Positions 1-5,569 of a stretch of DNA of 5,722 nucleotides are shown in pieces (position 1 is the first letter of the stretch; each line of letters starts with the position of its first letter). The notes below the pieces were generated by a model. It searched no databases and had not been told where the DNA came from. It saw only the letters and a program-made list of their open reading frames with translations. The DNA is from Methanothrix sp. (lineage in GTDB: Archaea; Halobacteriota; Methanosarcinia; Methanotrichales; Methanotrichaceae). The translations under genes and the position numbers were made by a program. The stretch lies in NCBI GenBank assembly GCA_028688175.1, contig JAQTYS010000065.1, forward strand, positions 6,053 to 11,774, given 5' to 3'.

Positions 1-137
1 AAGGCCACGTAGGATGGAAACGCCTTGCCGCCGATGCTTGTCCCTTCTGCGCTGGGAATTATGGTGGGTCGGCCGCCGATTAGAACTGCAGCCGCCGAGT
101 TGCTGGTTCCAAGGTCAATGCCGATAATTTTTGACAA
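1..137 (-). CDS. dnaK: DnaK (Hsp70) chaperone, N-terminal 45 codons only
   Basis: This is the beginning of an Hsp70-type ATP-dependent cytosolic chaperone that binds unfolded polypeptides and works with GrpE and DnaJ. The visible residues start MSKIIGIDLGTSNSA, which contains the phosphate-1 ATP-binding loop (IGIDLGTSNS, residues 5-14; most DnaKs read GTTNS). They continue with GGRPTIIPSAEG at 21-32 and the typical AFPSYVA at 39-45. The start codon is TTG at 135-137, preceded by the Shine-Dalgarno AGGAG (complement of 146-150) with an 8-nt gap. No ATG in the same frame would leave the family N-terminus intact. The gene lies 46 nt downstream of grpE in the same direction, so the two are probably co-transcribed. 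The rest of the gene (nucleotide-binding and substrate-binding domains) lies beyond the left edge. Archaeal dnaK genes are generally regarded as acquired from bacteria. Confidence 0.96.
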   Translation of the reverse strand, partial: MSKIIGIDLGTSNSAAAVLIGGRPTIIPSAEGTSIGGKAFPSYVA

Positions 138-183
138 GATCTCATCTCCTGAATTTGAAAGTTATCACAACTTGGCGATTATT

Positions 184-672
184 TTACCTTTTCGCCACCG
201 CTACTTTTGAGAAGCGGATGACATGGGAATTGAATAGGTAACCCTTCTGTATCTCTTCTGCAACAATGCCTTCATCCAGATCTTTTCTCTCGACCTGAAA
301 TAGAGCCTCATGGCGATAGGGATCAAACTTCATCCCTATTGCAGCGATAGGCATGAGCCCTTCTCCGGATAGTATATCGAGCAATTGAATGTAGAGTGCC
401 TTGCTGCCTTCTTCATGCTTTGCAGCAGCTTCCAGACTGTCAAGCACAGGAAGAAGCTTTTTTGCGAGCTTCTCAGATGCGTATTTTACATTAGCTTCCT
501 TCTCACGGGCCGATCTTTTCATGATATTGTCCAGATCCGCCCGACAACGCATCAAGAGGTCGAGCCGCTCCTCCGCCAAGCTCTGGGCAGAGGTGAGCTG
601 TTGCTGCAACTGCTCGACATTCATGCCTGAAGTATCCGTCTTCGTTTCAGATTGTTCATCAGCATCCGCCAT
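184..672 (-). CDS. grpE: GrpE, nucleotide exchange factor for DnaK
   Basis: GrpE dimers open the DnaK nucleotide pocket and release ADP, resetting the Hsp70 cycle in the cytosol. The protein of about 162 aa has an acidic, probably disordered N-terminus (residues 1-18). A long heptad-type helix follows at about 19-75, with RADLDNIMKRSAREKE at 44-59 matching the family pattern RADFxNxxKRxxxE. A helical segment comes next, then the beta domain that contacts DnaK, with KFDPYRHEA at 115-123 and the signature IQKGYLFNSHVIRFSKV at 141-157. I chose the ATG at 670-672 because GGGTGG lies about 6 nt upstream. An in-frame TTG at 694-696 would add eight residues (MAKLWVDI) but has no visible Shine-Dalgarno. 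The start lies 86 nt downstream of the thermosome stop. No strong TATA box is visible in that gap, so read-through from the thermosome promoter is plausible. Length is slightly short for bacterial GrpE but normal for archaeal ones. Confidence 0.95.
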   Translation of the reverse strand: MADADEQSETKTDTSGMNVEQLQQQLTSAQSLAEERLDLLMRCRADLDNIMKRSAREKEANVKYASEKLAKKLLPVLDSLEAAAKHEEGSKALYIQLLDILSGEGLMPIAAIGMKFDPYRHEALFQVERKDLDEGIVAEEIQKGYLFNSHVIRFSKVAVAKR

Positions 673-718
673 AATATCCACCCAAAGTTTGGCCAAATCG
701 AAATCATAGGGAGGAATT

Positions 719-744
719 GGCCGGCTTTTGCCGGTCCCTTTTTT
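719..744 (+). terminator. Intrinsic-type terminator facing the plus strand
   Basis: CCGGC-TTTT-GCCGG (721-734) is a perfect 5-bp GC stem with a 4-nt loop, followed four bases later by six T residues (739-744). This hairpin-plus-T-tract layout works only on the plus strand, where no sense gene precedes it. On the minus strand, in the thermosome-grpE gap, the same stem would form but is followed by CCAATTCC, with no T-tract. I infer a stop signal for antisense transcription entering the thermosome gene, or an RNA-processing or stability hairpin in the chaperone mRNA. Archaea terminate mainly at T-tracts, so the T6 itself may be the active part. Confidence 0.45.
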
Positions 745-758
745 AGTCCCTCATTTCT

Positions 759-2399
759 TTAGTAGTGAGGCATCTGCATAGGAGGCATAGTGTAGTCATG
801 CGGGCTTTGGCCTGGCTTGGGGGCCAGCTCTTCTCTCTTGGCTGCAATGACATCATCCACCCGCAAAACCATGGTGGCGGCTTCAGTTGCAGATTTAATG
901 GCCTGCGTCTTTACCTTTAACGGTTCCACAATGCCCAGGGCCAGCATATCTGCAGGCAGGCCTGATATCAGGTTCAGCCCGAAGTTCTTCATGCCCAGGC
1001 CGCCCTTGGCTCTCAGAGCTGCTAAGCTGTCCACTGGATCAAAACCAGAGTTCTCAGCCAGGGTCAGAGGGATGGACTCCACTGCATCGGCAAAGGCCCG
1101 AACAGCCAACTGCTCTCTCCCTTCCAGGGTGGAAGCATACTGTCTCAGGTTCTCGGCCACAACGACCTCCGGAGCGCCTCCGCCGGGCACAATCTTACCG
1201 GAGCGAATGACATCCATTACCACATTGAGGGCATCATCCAGGGCGCGCTCCATCTCCTCTAAGAACTGTTCAGAGACACCGTGCAGGATGATCGATACCG
1301 CCTTGGCCTTCTCGCAGCCTTCCACGAAGATCATGTGCTTATCTTTGCCGATCTTGCGCTCTTCCACAAGTGCTGCCGATCCAAGATCCTTGGCAGTGAC
1401 AACCATCACGTCGCCAACCAGCCTTGCCCCCGTGGCCAAGGCCAACATCTTCAGATCCTCTCTCTTAACCCGGCGAACAGCTAGAATTCCCAGCCTTGCC
1501 AGATAGTTTTGGGCTGTAACTCCTATGCCCTTCTCGCAGAAGACAACATTAGCTCCTGCTGCGACAATGGCATCAACCTGAGACTTGATGACCGCTTCCT
1601 CGCCCTCTCTAAAGCCGGCGAGATTCTTGGCCTCAGTTATAGTGATCTTGGCATCCGTATCCAGCTTCTTTAGTTCGAGAGTGCCTTCCAGGAGCATGAT
1701 CTTGGCTGCAGCTATGCTTTTGGGCATCTCCAGGGATGTTCTCTCTTTCTCGATTACTATGCCGTAGTTGAGAGTTGAGTCCTCGATTTTACCTCCGGGA
1801 ATAAGGACGGTCTTTATATTCTCTTCAATGTCCTTGCCCTCAAAACCAGCTACGGCACGTGCAGCATCCACTGAGATTTTTGCCAGCTTATCCATGGCGA
1901 TCTCAATGCCCTTTCCTCGCATGGCTGTCTGGGCAATCTTCAATAGAACGCCCTCGTCGCCAGAGACGTCGATAGCCATTGCAGAAAGCACTTCTTGTGC
2001 TCTGGCGGCAGCTTGCTTATATCCCTGCACAATTACTGTAGGGTGGACATCCGAATCCAATAACGCTTCTGCTTTTTCCAGCAGCTTGCCTGCGATTATC
2101 ACCGCTGTGGTGGTGCCGTCTCCGATCTCGTCGTCCTGGGCTTTTGCCACCTCAACGATCATCTTGGCCACTGGATGCTCAATATCCATCTCTCTGAGGA
2201 TGGTGGCTCCGTCATTGGTGATGGTTGCCTCTTCGCCGGCGATGAGCATCTTGTCCATCCCTTTGGGTCCAAGGGTGGTCCGAACAGCCTCTGCGACCGC
2301 CTTTGCAGCTAAGATATTCTTGCGCTGCGCATCTTTTCCGCTCTCTCGTTTGCTTCCTTCTTTCAATATAATTATCGGTACGCCGCTCAAACCTGCCAA
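759..2399 (-). CDS. ths: Thermosome subunit (group II chaperonin, CCT/TCP-1 family)
   Basis: This ATP-driven double-ring chaperonin encloses and folds proteins in the cytosol, using a built-in lid rather than a GroES. The 546-aa length is normal. The N-terminus reads GVPIIILKEGSKRESGKDAQ (6-25), the standard thermosome start. ATP-site motifs of the equatorial domain are TLGPKGMDKML (42-52), TNDGATIL (61-68) and GDGTTTA (93-99). The second equatorial half has DDALNVVMD (388-396), in which Asp389 aligns with the hydrolytic Asp of GroEL (D398), and then IVPGGGAPE (403-411). The apical and lid domains fill roughly 215-370. The C-terminal tail ends in a Met/Pro-rich segment (YTMPPMQMPHY), not a long GGM repeat. 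The start is TTG at 2397-2399, supported by GGGGAGG (complement of 2409-2415) with a 9-nt gap. Which paralogue this is cannot be told here. The gene is divergent from pstB and leads into grpE-dnaK. Confidence 0.98.
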   Translation of the reverse strand: MAGLSGVPIIILKEGSKRESGKDAQRKNILAAKAVAEAVRTTLGPKGMDKMLIAGEEATITNDGATILREMDIEHPVAKMIVEVAKAQDDEIGDGTTTAVIIAGKLLEKAEALLDSDVHPTVIVQGYKQAAARAQEVLSAMAIDVSGDEGVLLKIAQTAMRGKGIEIAMDKLAKISVDAARAVAGFEGKDIEENIKTVLIPGGKIEDSTLNYGIVIEKERTSLEMPKSIAAAKIMLLEGTLELKKLDTDAKITITEAKNLAGFREGEEAVIKSQVDAIVAAGANVVFCEKGIGVTAQNYLARLGILAVRRVKREDLKMLALATGARLVGDVMVVTAKDLGSAALVEERKIGKDKHMIFVEGCEKAKAVSIILHGVSEQFLEEMERALDDALNVVMDVIRSGKIVPGGGAPEVVVAENLRQYASTLEGREQLAVRAFADAVESIPLTLAENSGFDPVDSLAALRAKGGLGMKNFGLNLISGLPADMLALGIVEPLKVKTQAIKSATEAATMVLRVDDVIAAKREELAPKPGQSPHDYTMPPMQMPHY

Positions 2400-2444
2400 A
2401 CCTATAGTCCTCCCCGACTTTTTTCTTACTACCAGTTTGAAGTT

Positions 2445-2460
2445 CTATATAAAAGATTCG
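2445..2460 (-). promoter_or_regulatory. Thermosome core promoter (TATA box with upstream BRE)
   Basis: Read on the minus strand, CGAATC (2460-2455) followed by TTTTATATAG (2454-2445) matches the archaeal purine-rich BRE plus TATA box. The usual spacing of about 25 nt puts the transcript start near 2420-2425. That gives a short leader of about 22-25 nt carrying the GGGGAGG ribosome site at 2409-2415. The position is right for the TTG start at 2399. Transcription was not tested; this rests on motif and spacing. Confidence 0.65.
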
Positions 2461-2466
2461 CACGAT

Positions 2467-2490
2467 ATATGGCCGTATTTGGGACCATAT
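2467..2490. promoter_or_regulatory. Inverted repeat upstream of the thermosome TATA box (possible operator)
   Basis: ATATGG (2467-2472) and CCATAT (2485-2490) are perfect inverted arms separated by 12 bp. Overlapping them is an imperfect direct repeat, CCGTATTTG (2473-2481) and CCATATTTG (2485-2493), with a 12-bp period. The element begins 12 bp upstream of the thermosome TATA box (2445-2454), a location suited to an activator or heat-shock regulator. The regulator is unknown, and short AT-rich repeats can arise by chance. Confidence 0.3.
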
Positions 2491-2507
2491 TTGTATGCAG
2501 CCCGACA

Positions 2508-2548
2508 TATATATAGTCTATATAGGAAGATCTATATAGCCGTCTTCC
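2508..2548 (+). promoter_or_regulatory. pstB operon promoter region: repeated TATA-like 9-mers within an inverted repeat
   Basis: Three near-identical 9-mers occur here: TATATATAG (2508-2516), TCTATATAG (2517-2525) and TCTATATAG (2531-2539). The last is the best TATA box because it has a purine-rich BRE-like GGAAGA (2525-2530) immediately upstream. It would place the transcript start near 2562, about 40 nt before the pstB start. The same box sits within the inverted repeat GGAAGA-N12-TCTTCC (2525-2530 and 2543-2548). A protein bound to these arms would cover the TATA box, as expected of a repressor operator in a phosphate-controlled operon. The TATA assignment is fair; operator function is inference. 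Confidence 0.5.
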
Positions 2549-2566
2549 GATCACAACCAATTGGAA

Positions 2567-2592
2567 CAAACGACTGTTGAGAACAACGTTTG
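2567..2592 (+). promoter_or_regulatory. Leader inverted repeat (hairpin) before pstB
   Basis: CAAACG (2567-2572) and CGTTTG (2587-2592) are perfect inverted arms around a 14-nt interior, which can pair further through TTG (2577-2579) and CAA (2584-2586). The structure lies inside the predicted pstB leader and ends directly against the purine-rich ribosome site (GAAAGGGA, 2592-2599). It could modulate translation or act as a DNA operator. The palindrome CCAATTGG (2557-2564) just upstream falls near the predicted transcript start. Confidence 0.3.
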
Positions 2593-2602
2593 AAAGGGAT
2601 AT

Positions 2603-3352
2603 GTGGTGACATCGAAGATCATCTCAAATAATTTAAATCTCTGGTACGGAGAAAAGCAAGCTCTTAAGAATATAAACCTGGAGATTCCCGAGAAAAAAAT
2701 TACCGCTCTAATCGGCCCTTCGGGCTGCGGCAAGTCGACTTTTATCCGCTGTCTGAACCGGATGAACGACCTTGTGACAAATATTCGCATTGATGGCCAG
2801 GTTCTCTATGATGAGATCGATATTTATGGAAAGGATGTCGACGTCGTGGAACTGCGCAAGAGGATCGGCATGGTATTTCAGAAGCCCAACCCCTTTCCTA
2901 TGTCCATCTACGATAACATTGCCTATGGCCCCAGAATCCATGGGCAGAAGAATATTGATAAGATTGTAGAGCGCAGTTTGATGGATGCTGCCCTCTGGGA
3001 AGAGGTCCGCGAGAGGCTGGACCAGCCGGCTATGGGCCTATCCGGCGGCCAACAGCAGAGGCTGTGCATCGCCAGGACACTGGCCATGAAGCCTGATGTC
3101 ATTTTATTTGATGAACCCTGTAGTGCGCTCGATCCCATCTCCACCGGAAAGATCGAGAGCCTCATGGAGATTCTAAAGGACAACTATACTCAGGTAATTG
3201 TGACCCATAACATGCAGCAAGCTGCTCGGATATCCGACTGCACCGCCTTCTTCTTGCTGGGCGAGCTGATCGAAGTGGGAAAGACAAAACACATCTTTGA
3301 GATGCCGAAAATAAAGAGCACGGAAGATTATATCACGGGAAGATTTGGCTAG
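2603..3352 (+). CDS. pstB: PstB, ATPase of the high-affinity phosphate ABC transporter
   Basis: PstB is the cytosolic ATPase that powers inorganic phosphate import through the PstS-PstC-PstA complex. All ABC motifs are present in the 249-aa product: Walker A GPSGCGKST (38-46), Q-loop VFQKPNPFP with Gln93, signature LSGGQ (146-150), Walker B VILFDEP (166-172, catalytic Glu171), D-loop SALD (174-177) and switch His202. PstB-specific features are the LNRMNDL segment after Walker A, QKPNPFPMSIYDN, EPCSALDPIST and the C-terminal DYITGRFG. The start is GTG at 2603. A second GTG at 2606 is equally possible and is better spaced from AGGGA (2595-2599). An ATG at 2601 is out of frame and stops at once. 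phoU follows 45 nt downstream. No pstS, pstC or pstA is in the window, so the membrane partners must be encoded elsewhere. Confidence 0.97.
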   Translation: MVTSKIISNNLNLWYGEKQALKNINLEIPEKKITALIGPSGCGKSTFIRCLNRMNDLVTNIRIDGQVLYDEIDIYGKDVDVVELRKRIGMVFQKPNPFPMSIYDNIAYGPRIHGQKNIDKIVERSLMDAALWEEVRERLDQPAMGLSGGQQQRLCIARTLAMKPDVILFDEPCSALDPISTGKIESLMEILKDNYTQVIVTHNMQQAARISDCTAFFLLGELIEVGKTKHIFEMPKIKSTEDYITGRFG

Positions 3353-3397
3353 AGGATTTGGCAGGAAAAATAGCAGTAGGCTTACAGGAGAGGTAAG

Positions 3398-4057
3398 ATG
3401 AGCCCGTATCGAGAGCGGTATCACAGAGATCTAAAAGAACTAAAGAATCTCACAAAAGACCAAGCGAATCACGGCGGGGAAGCCATAGACAAGTCTGTCT
3501 TAGCTTTGCGTGATTATAATATGGATCTGGCGAAAGATGTCATCAAACACGATCAAGAGATGGACGACCTTGGCCTGAAGATCGAGAATTTATGTATGGA
3601 GCTTCTGGCTTTGCAGCAGCCGATGGCCAAGGATCTAAGACGCATTATTGGCATACTGAAGATCGGCATAGATTTGGAGAGGATCGGCGACCTGGCGGTA
3701 GACGTGGCTAGAGTTACCACGCAATCGCAAAATAAGATCCAGATAACAAAACTGGAGTATATCCCCCGCATGGCTGAGATCTGCAAAAAGATGCTCGAAC
3801 AGTCCATGGAAGCACTCATGAACAGCGATGCAGATTTGGCCAGACAGGTCACCAAATGGGATTATGAGATCGACGGGCTGTACGTCAAAGCCAGAACCAA
3901 GCTCCTGAAAATAATTATCGAAAGACCGGAAGTGATCAACGAGGGAACTGCTCTGCTCATGGTAAACAGGCATCTGGAACGGACCGGCGATCATATCTGC
4001 AATATTTGTGAGACCATCGTCTATATGGTGGAAGCAAAAAGAGAACATCTCAACTAG
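3398..4057 (+). CDS. phoU: PhoU, phosphate transport regulator (two PhoU repeats)
   Basis: PhoU proteins are cytosolic all-helical regulators that restrain the Pst transporter and signal phosphate sufficiency; family members bind metal clusters through E-x3-D motifs. This 219-aa protein has the standard length and two three-helix repeats. The first contains QEMDDLGLKIE (53-63) and DLERIGDLAVDVAR (92-105, Glu94/Asp98). The second contains DYEIDGLY (155-162) and HLERTGDHICNICE (192-205, Glu194/Asp198). The ATG start is strongly supported by AGGAGAGG (3386-3393), 4 nt upstream. It follows pstB by 45 nt and the AbrB-PhoU gene begins 8 nt after its stop, so the three form one operon. In bacteria PhoU works with the PhoR sensor kinase; no kinase is encoded here, and the partner in archaea may be the next gene. 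Confidence 0.96.
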   Translation: MSPYRERYHRDLKELKNLTKDQANHGGEAIDKSVLALRDYNMDLAKDVIKHDQEMDDLGLKIENLCMELLALQQPMAKDLRRIIGILKIGIDLERIGDLAVDVARVTTQSQNKIQITKLEYIPRMAEICKKMLEQSMEALMNSDADLARQVTKWDYEIDGLYVKARTKLLKIIIERPEVINEGTALLMVNRHLERTGDHICNICETIVYMVEAKREHLN

Positions 4058-4065
4058 GGCTATTT

Positions 4066-5067
4066 ATGGACACACGAAAGGTGCAGCGGACCGGCAAGTC
4101 GACATTTATCGTCTCACTTCCCAAAAGCTGGGCGACCAAGAACGGCATTTCCGCCGGCTGCATAATTTACATCAATCAGGGAGATAATGGGGCCCTCACA
4201 TTGTCCACAGATCGTTCGGAGCGAGACATGCGAGTGCGCCTGGATATCGGCGACAAAATGGGAGAACACCTTATAAGAGATATCATCGGATGCTATGTGG
4301 GCGGCTATAGAACCATTGAGGTTACATCCGGTCACATGTCCTCTGTGCAGAAAAAGGACCTGCACCAGATCGTCAACAAGCTAATCGGCCCCGAGATTTT
4401 GGAGGAGACCATTAACAAGGTGGTCATTCAGGACCTGTTGAGCTCCGAGGAACTTCAATCCGAGCGGGCCCTGAAGCGAATCAGAACCGTAGTGAAATCC
4501 ATGATCACCGATTCGCTCTCCAGCCTCCTAAATAATAACGAGGAGCTGGCGGCGGATGTGATTCAGAGGGACAATGATGTGGACCGGCTCAACCTTCTCA
4601 TCGCCCGCCAGTTTACTGAGATCCTGAGATCGGGCTCTGTGAAGCAAGAGACGCTCAATCCCATCACAGCCTTCAATTATATGCAGGCGTCATCCAACCT
4701 GGAGCGCATAGCAGACCATGCCCATCGCATTGCCGAGATCGCCATTCAGAGAAGCTACCGCCTTCCCGAGGATTTGAAAGAGGAGCTTTCCAGCATGGAG
4801 TCATTGCTCTGCGGACTGCTTGACGATTCGATATCCTATTTGCTGCAGACCAACTCCAACAAGGCCAATGAGCTCATCGACAGGATAAAGGAGATTCAGA
4901 AGCATGCCGAGGGAATAGCCAATTCCTCTGACAGCAAAGACAAATCGGAGATGGTGGTTCGATTGGTCCTGGCCAGCAGTCTGGAGCGCATGCTTGACTA
5001 CATCATGAACATCGGCGAATTGACCATAAACCTCTGTCATGCCACGCATTCGACTGAGAAAGCGTGA
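4066..5067 (+). CDS. AbrB-like DNA-binding domain fused to PhoU domain; probable archaeal phosphate-responsive regulator
   Basis: The 333-aa product begins with a swapped-hairpin AbrB/SpoVT-type domain (residues 1-48: RKVQRTGKSTFIVSLPKSW, then a GISAG turn and beta strands), a fold that binds DNA as a dimer. A linker domain (about 50-130) precedes two PhoU-like helical repeats. The first has DNDVDRL (168-174) and NLERIADHAHRIAEIA (211-226, Glu213/Asp217). The second, more divergent, has SLERMLDYIMNIGE (305-318, Glu307/Asp311). It starts 8 nt after phoU, with AGGG overlapping the phoU stop as a weak ribosome site, so translation is probably coupled. This architecture is common in archaeal genomes as a second PhoU. 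I infer that it senses phosphate state through the PhoU part and regulates transcription, perhaps of this operon. The DNA target is not known from the sequence. Confidence 0.92.
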   Translation: MDTRKVQRTGKSTFIVSLPKSWATKNGISAGCIIYINQGDNGALTLSTDRSERDMRVRLDIGDKMGEHLIRDIIGCYVGGYRTIEVTSGHMSSVQKKDLHQIVNKLIGPEILEETINKVVIQDLLSSEELQSERALKRIRTVVKSMITDSLSSLLNNNEELAADVIQRDNDVDRLNLLIARQFTEILRSGSVKQETLNPITAFNYMQASSNLERIADHAHRIAEIAIQRSYRLPEDLKEELSSMESLLCGLLDDSISYLLQTNSNKANELIDRIKEIQKHAEGIANSSDSKDKSEMVVRLVLASSLERMLDYIMNIGELTINLCHATHSTEKA

Positions 5068-5224
5068 GGCCCAAATTACCAAGGGCATAACCCATGAGGT
5101 AGATGGTGACGGGGCAAAATATACTACAAACGATGTTAACCTCATGTCGGACGCGGCAATAGAAAAATATGCGACCTCTGAACAAGGAAAGGCCCTGGGT
5201 GCAGATTTCCTTGGAGGAGTCTGA
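5039..5224 (+). CDS. Doubtful small ORF, 61 codons, unknown function
   Basis: An ATG-initiated ORF overlaps the last 29 nt of the AbrB-PhoU gene in a different frame and ends in TGA just before the operon's T-tract. The protein is hydrophilic and basic at its N-terminus (MPRIRLRKRE), then mixed, with SDAAIEKYATSEQGKALGAD near the end. I recognise no family and see no membrane segment, Cys pair or Shine-Dalgarno before the start. An internal ATG at 5143 would give about 27 residues. It may be a real downstream small gene, a decayed gene end or chance; its lying on the operon strand is the main point in favour. Confidence 0.2.
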   Translation: MPRIRLRKREAQITKGITHEVDGDGAKYTTNDVNLMSDAAIEKYATSEQGKALGADFLGGV

Positions 5225-5235
5225 GCCGCAAGATT

Positions 5236-5248
5236 CCTATTATTTTTT
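5236..5248 (+). terminator. T-tract terminator of the pstB-phoU operon
   Basis: After the last ORF on this strand the sequence becomes T-rich, with TTTTTT at 5243-5248 preceded by CCTATTA. No strong GC hairpin precedes it. Archaeal RNA polymerase terminates at such T-tracts without a required stem, so this is the best candidate end for the operon transcript. Confidence 0.5.
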
Positions 5249-5282
5249 AAAATGTATCCTGTTTTAGAGAATTTATCAGGAA

Positions 5283-5326
5283 TTCATCGAAGCGAATAGA
5301 TGAAGTCCACGGCAGGCCCCGCCTGC
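5283..5326. repeat. Two adjacent short inverted repeats
   Basis: TTCATC (5283-5288) pairs with GATGAA (5299-5304) across a 10-nt loop. Next to it, GCAGGC (5312-5317) pairs with GCCTGC (5321-5326) across a 3-nt CCC loop. They lie just beyond the 3' end of the minus-strand remnant at 5343-5513 and could be its transcription-end structures or part of a decayed mobile element. Neither has a T-tract on either strand, so a terminator call is not secure. Confidence 0.3.
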
Positions 5327-5342
5327 GAGCGTGTGTGGGCGG

Positions 5343-5513
5343 TTATTTGCAAGCTTCAAAGCCTTCCAGAATTTCAAAAGTCTGTCGGAAGTTGAGCTGC
5401 AATATATCTGCCGCTTCTCTGATGCTGATCTCACCGTCCTTATAATAAGGAGGGAGGCAAAAGTCAATTGGGTGTAGGAGGGAGAAAATAGGCCATCGAC
5501 CTTTGCCAATATA
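5343..5513 (-). pseudogene. Remnant of a small helix-turn-helix antitoxin-like protein (possibly UPF0175-like), 5' end missing
   Basis: A minus-strand frame opens after a TAG at 5514-5516 and ends at TAA (5343-5345), 56 codons in all, with no ATG, GTG or TTG start inside. Its last 33 residues look protein-like: YYKDGEISIREAADIL followed by QLNFRQTFEILEGF. The pattern 'Y-K-x-G-x-I-S-hydrophobic-x-x-A-A-x-hydrophobic-hydrophobic' then a second helix is the helix-turn-helix core of small UPF0175-type antitoxins; this is my recognition of a pattern, not a database match. The N-terminal strand-helix part of such a protein is absent or out of frame. The remnant sits about 55 bp from the right end of a TnpB element, so decay or displacement linked to that element is plausible. 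A generic MerR- or resolvase-like helix-turn-helix is the alternative. Confidence 0.4.
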
Positions 5514-5569
5514 CTATACGACAATTGACGAATAAATAGTTTTCGGTTCTTCGAGGCAGTTCTAATAAA

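Noticed and set aside
673..696. Eight-residue N-terminal extension of GrpE from a TTG start (MAKLWVDI)
   Set aside because: There is no Shine-Dalgarno before 696, whereas GGGTGG precedes the ATG at 672; the extension is unlike the acidic start usual for GrpE.
817..1506. 229-codon plus-strand ORF
   Set aside because: It is entirely antisense to the thermosome coding sequence, with a composition (Ser/Arg/Ala-rich) typical of a shadow frame.
2212..2508. 98-codon minus-strand ORF beginning upstream of the thermosome
   Set aside because: It is out of frame with the thermosome, crosses its TATA box and turns into a frame-shifted Arg/Gln-rich shadow of the chaperonin N-terminus.
2506..2539. AT-rich repeats as a replication origin or CRISPR leader
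   Set aside because: The repeats are 9 bp with irregular spacing, there is no array of spacers, no adjacent orc1/cdc6 or cas gene, and no origin recognition box; promoter elements explain them better.
1768..2580. 270-codon plus-strand ORF running through the divergent promoter
   Set aside because: It is antisense to the thermosome N-terminal half and continues through both promoters and the TATA repeats; no domain is recognisable.
3635..4048. 137-codon minus-strand ORF opposite phoU
   Set aside because: It is a shadow of the clearly conserved phoU frame, with no own ribosome site or domain.
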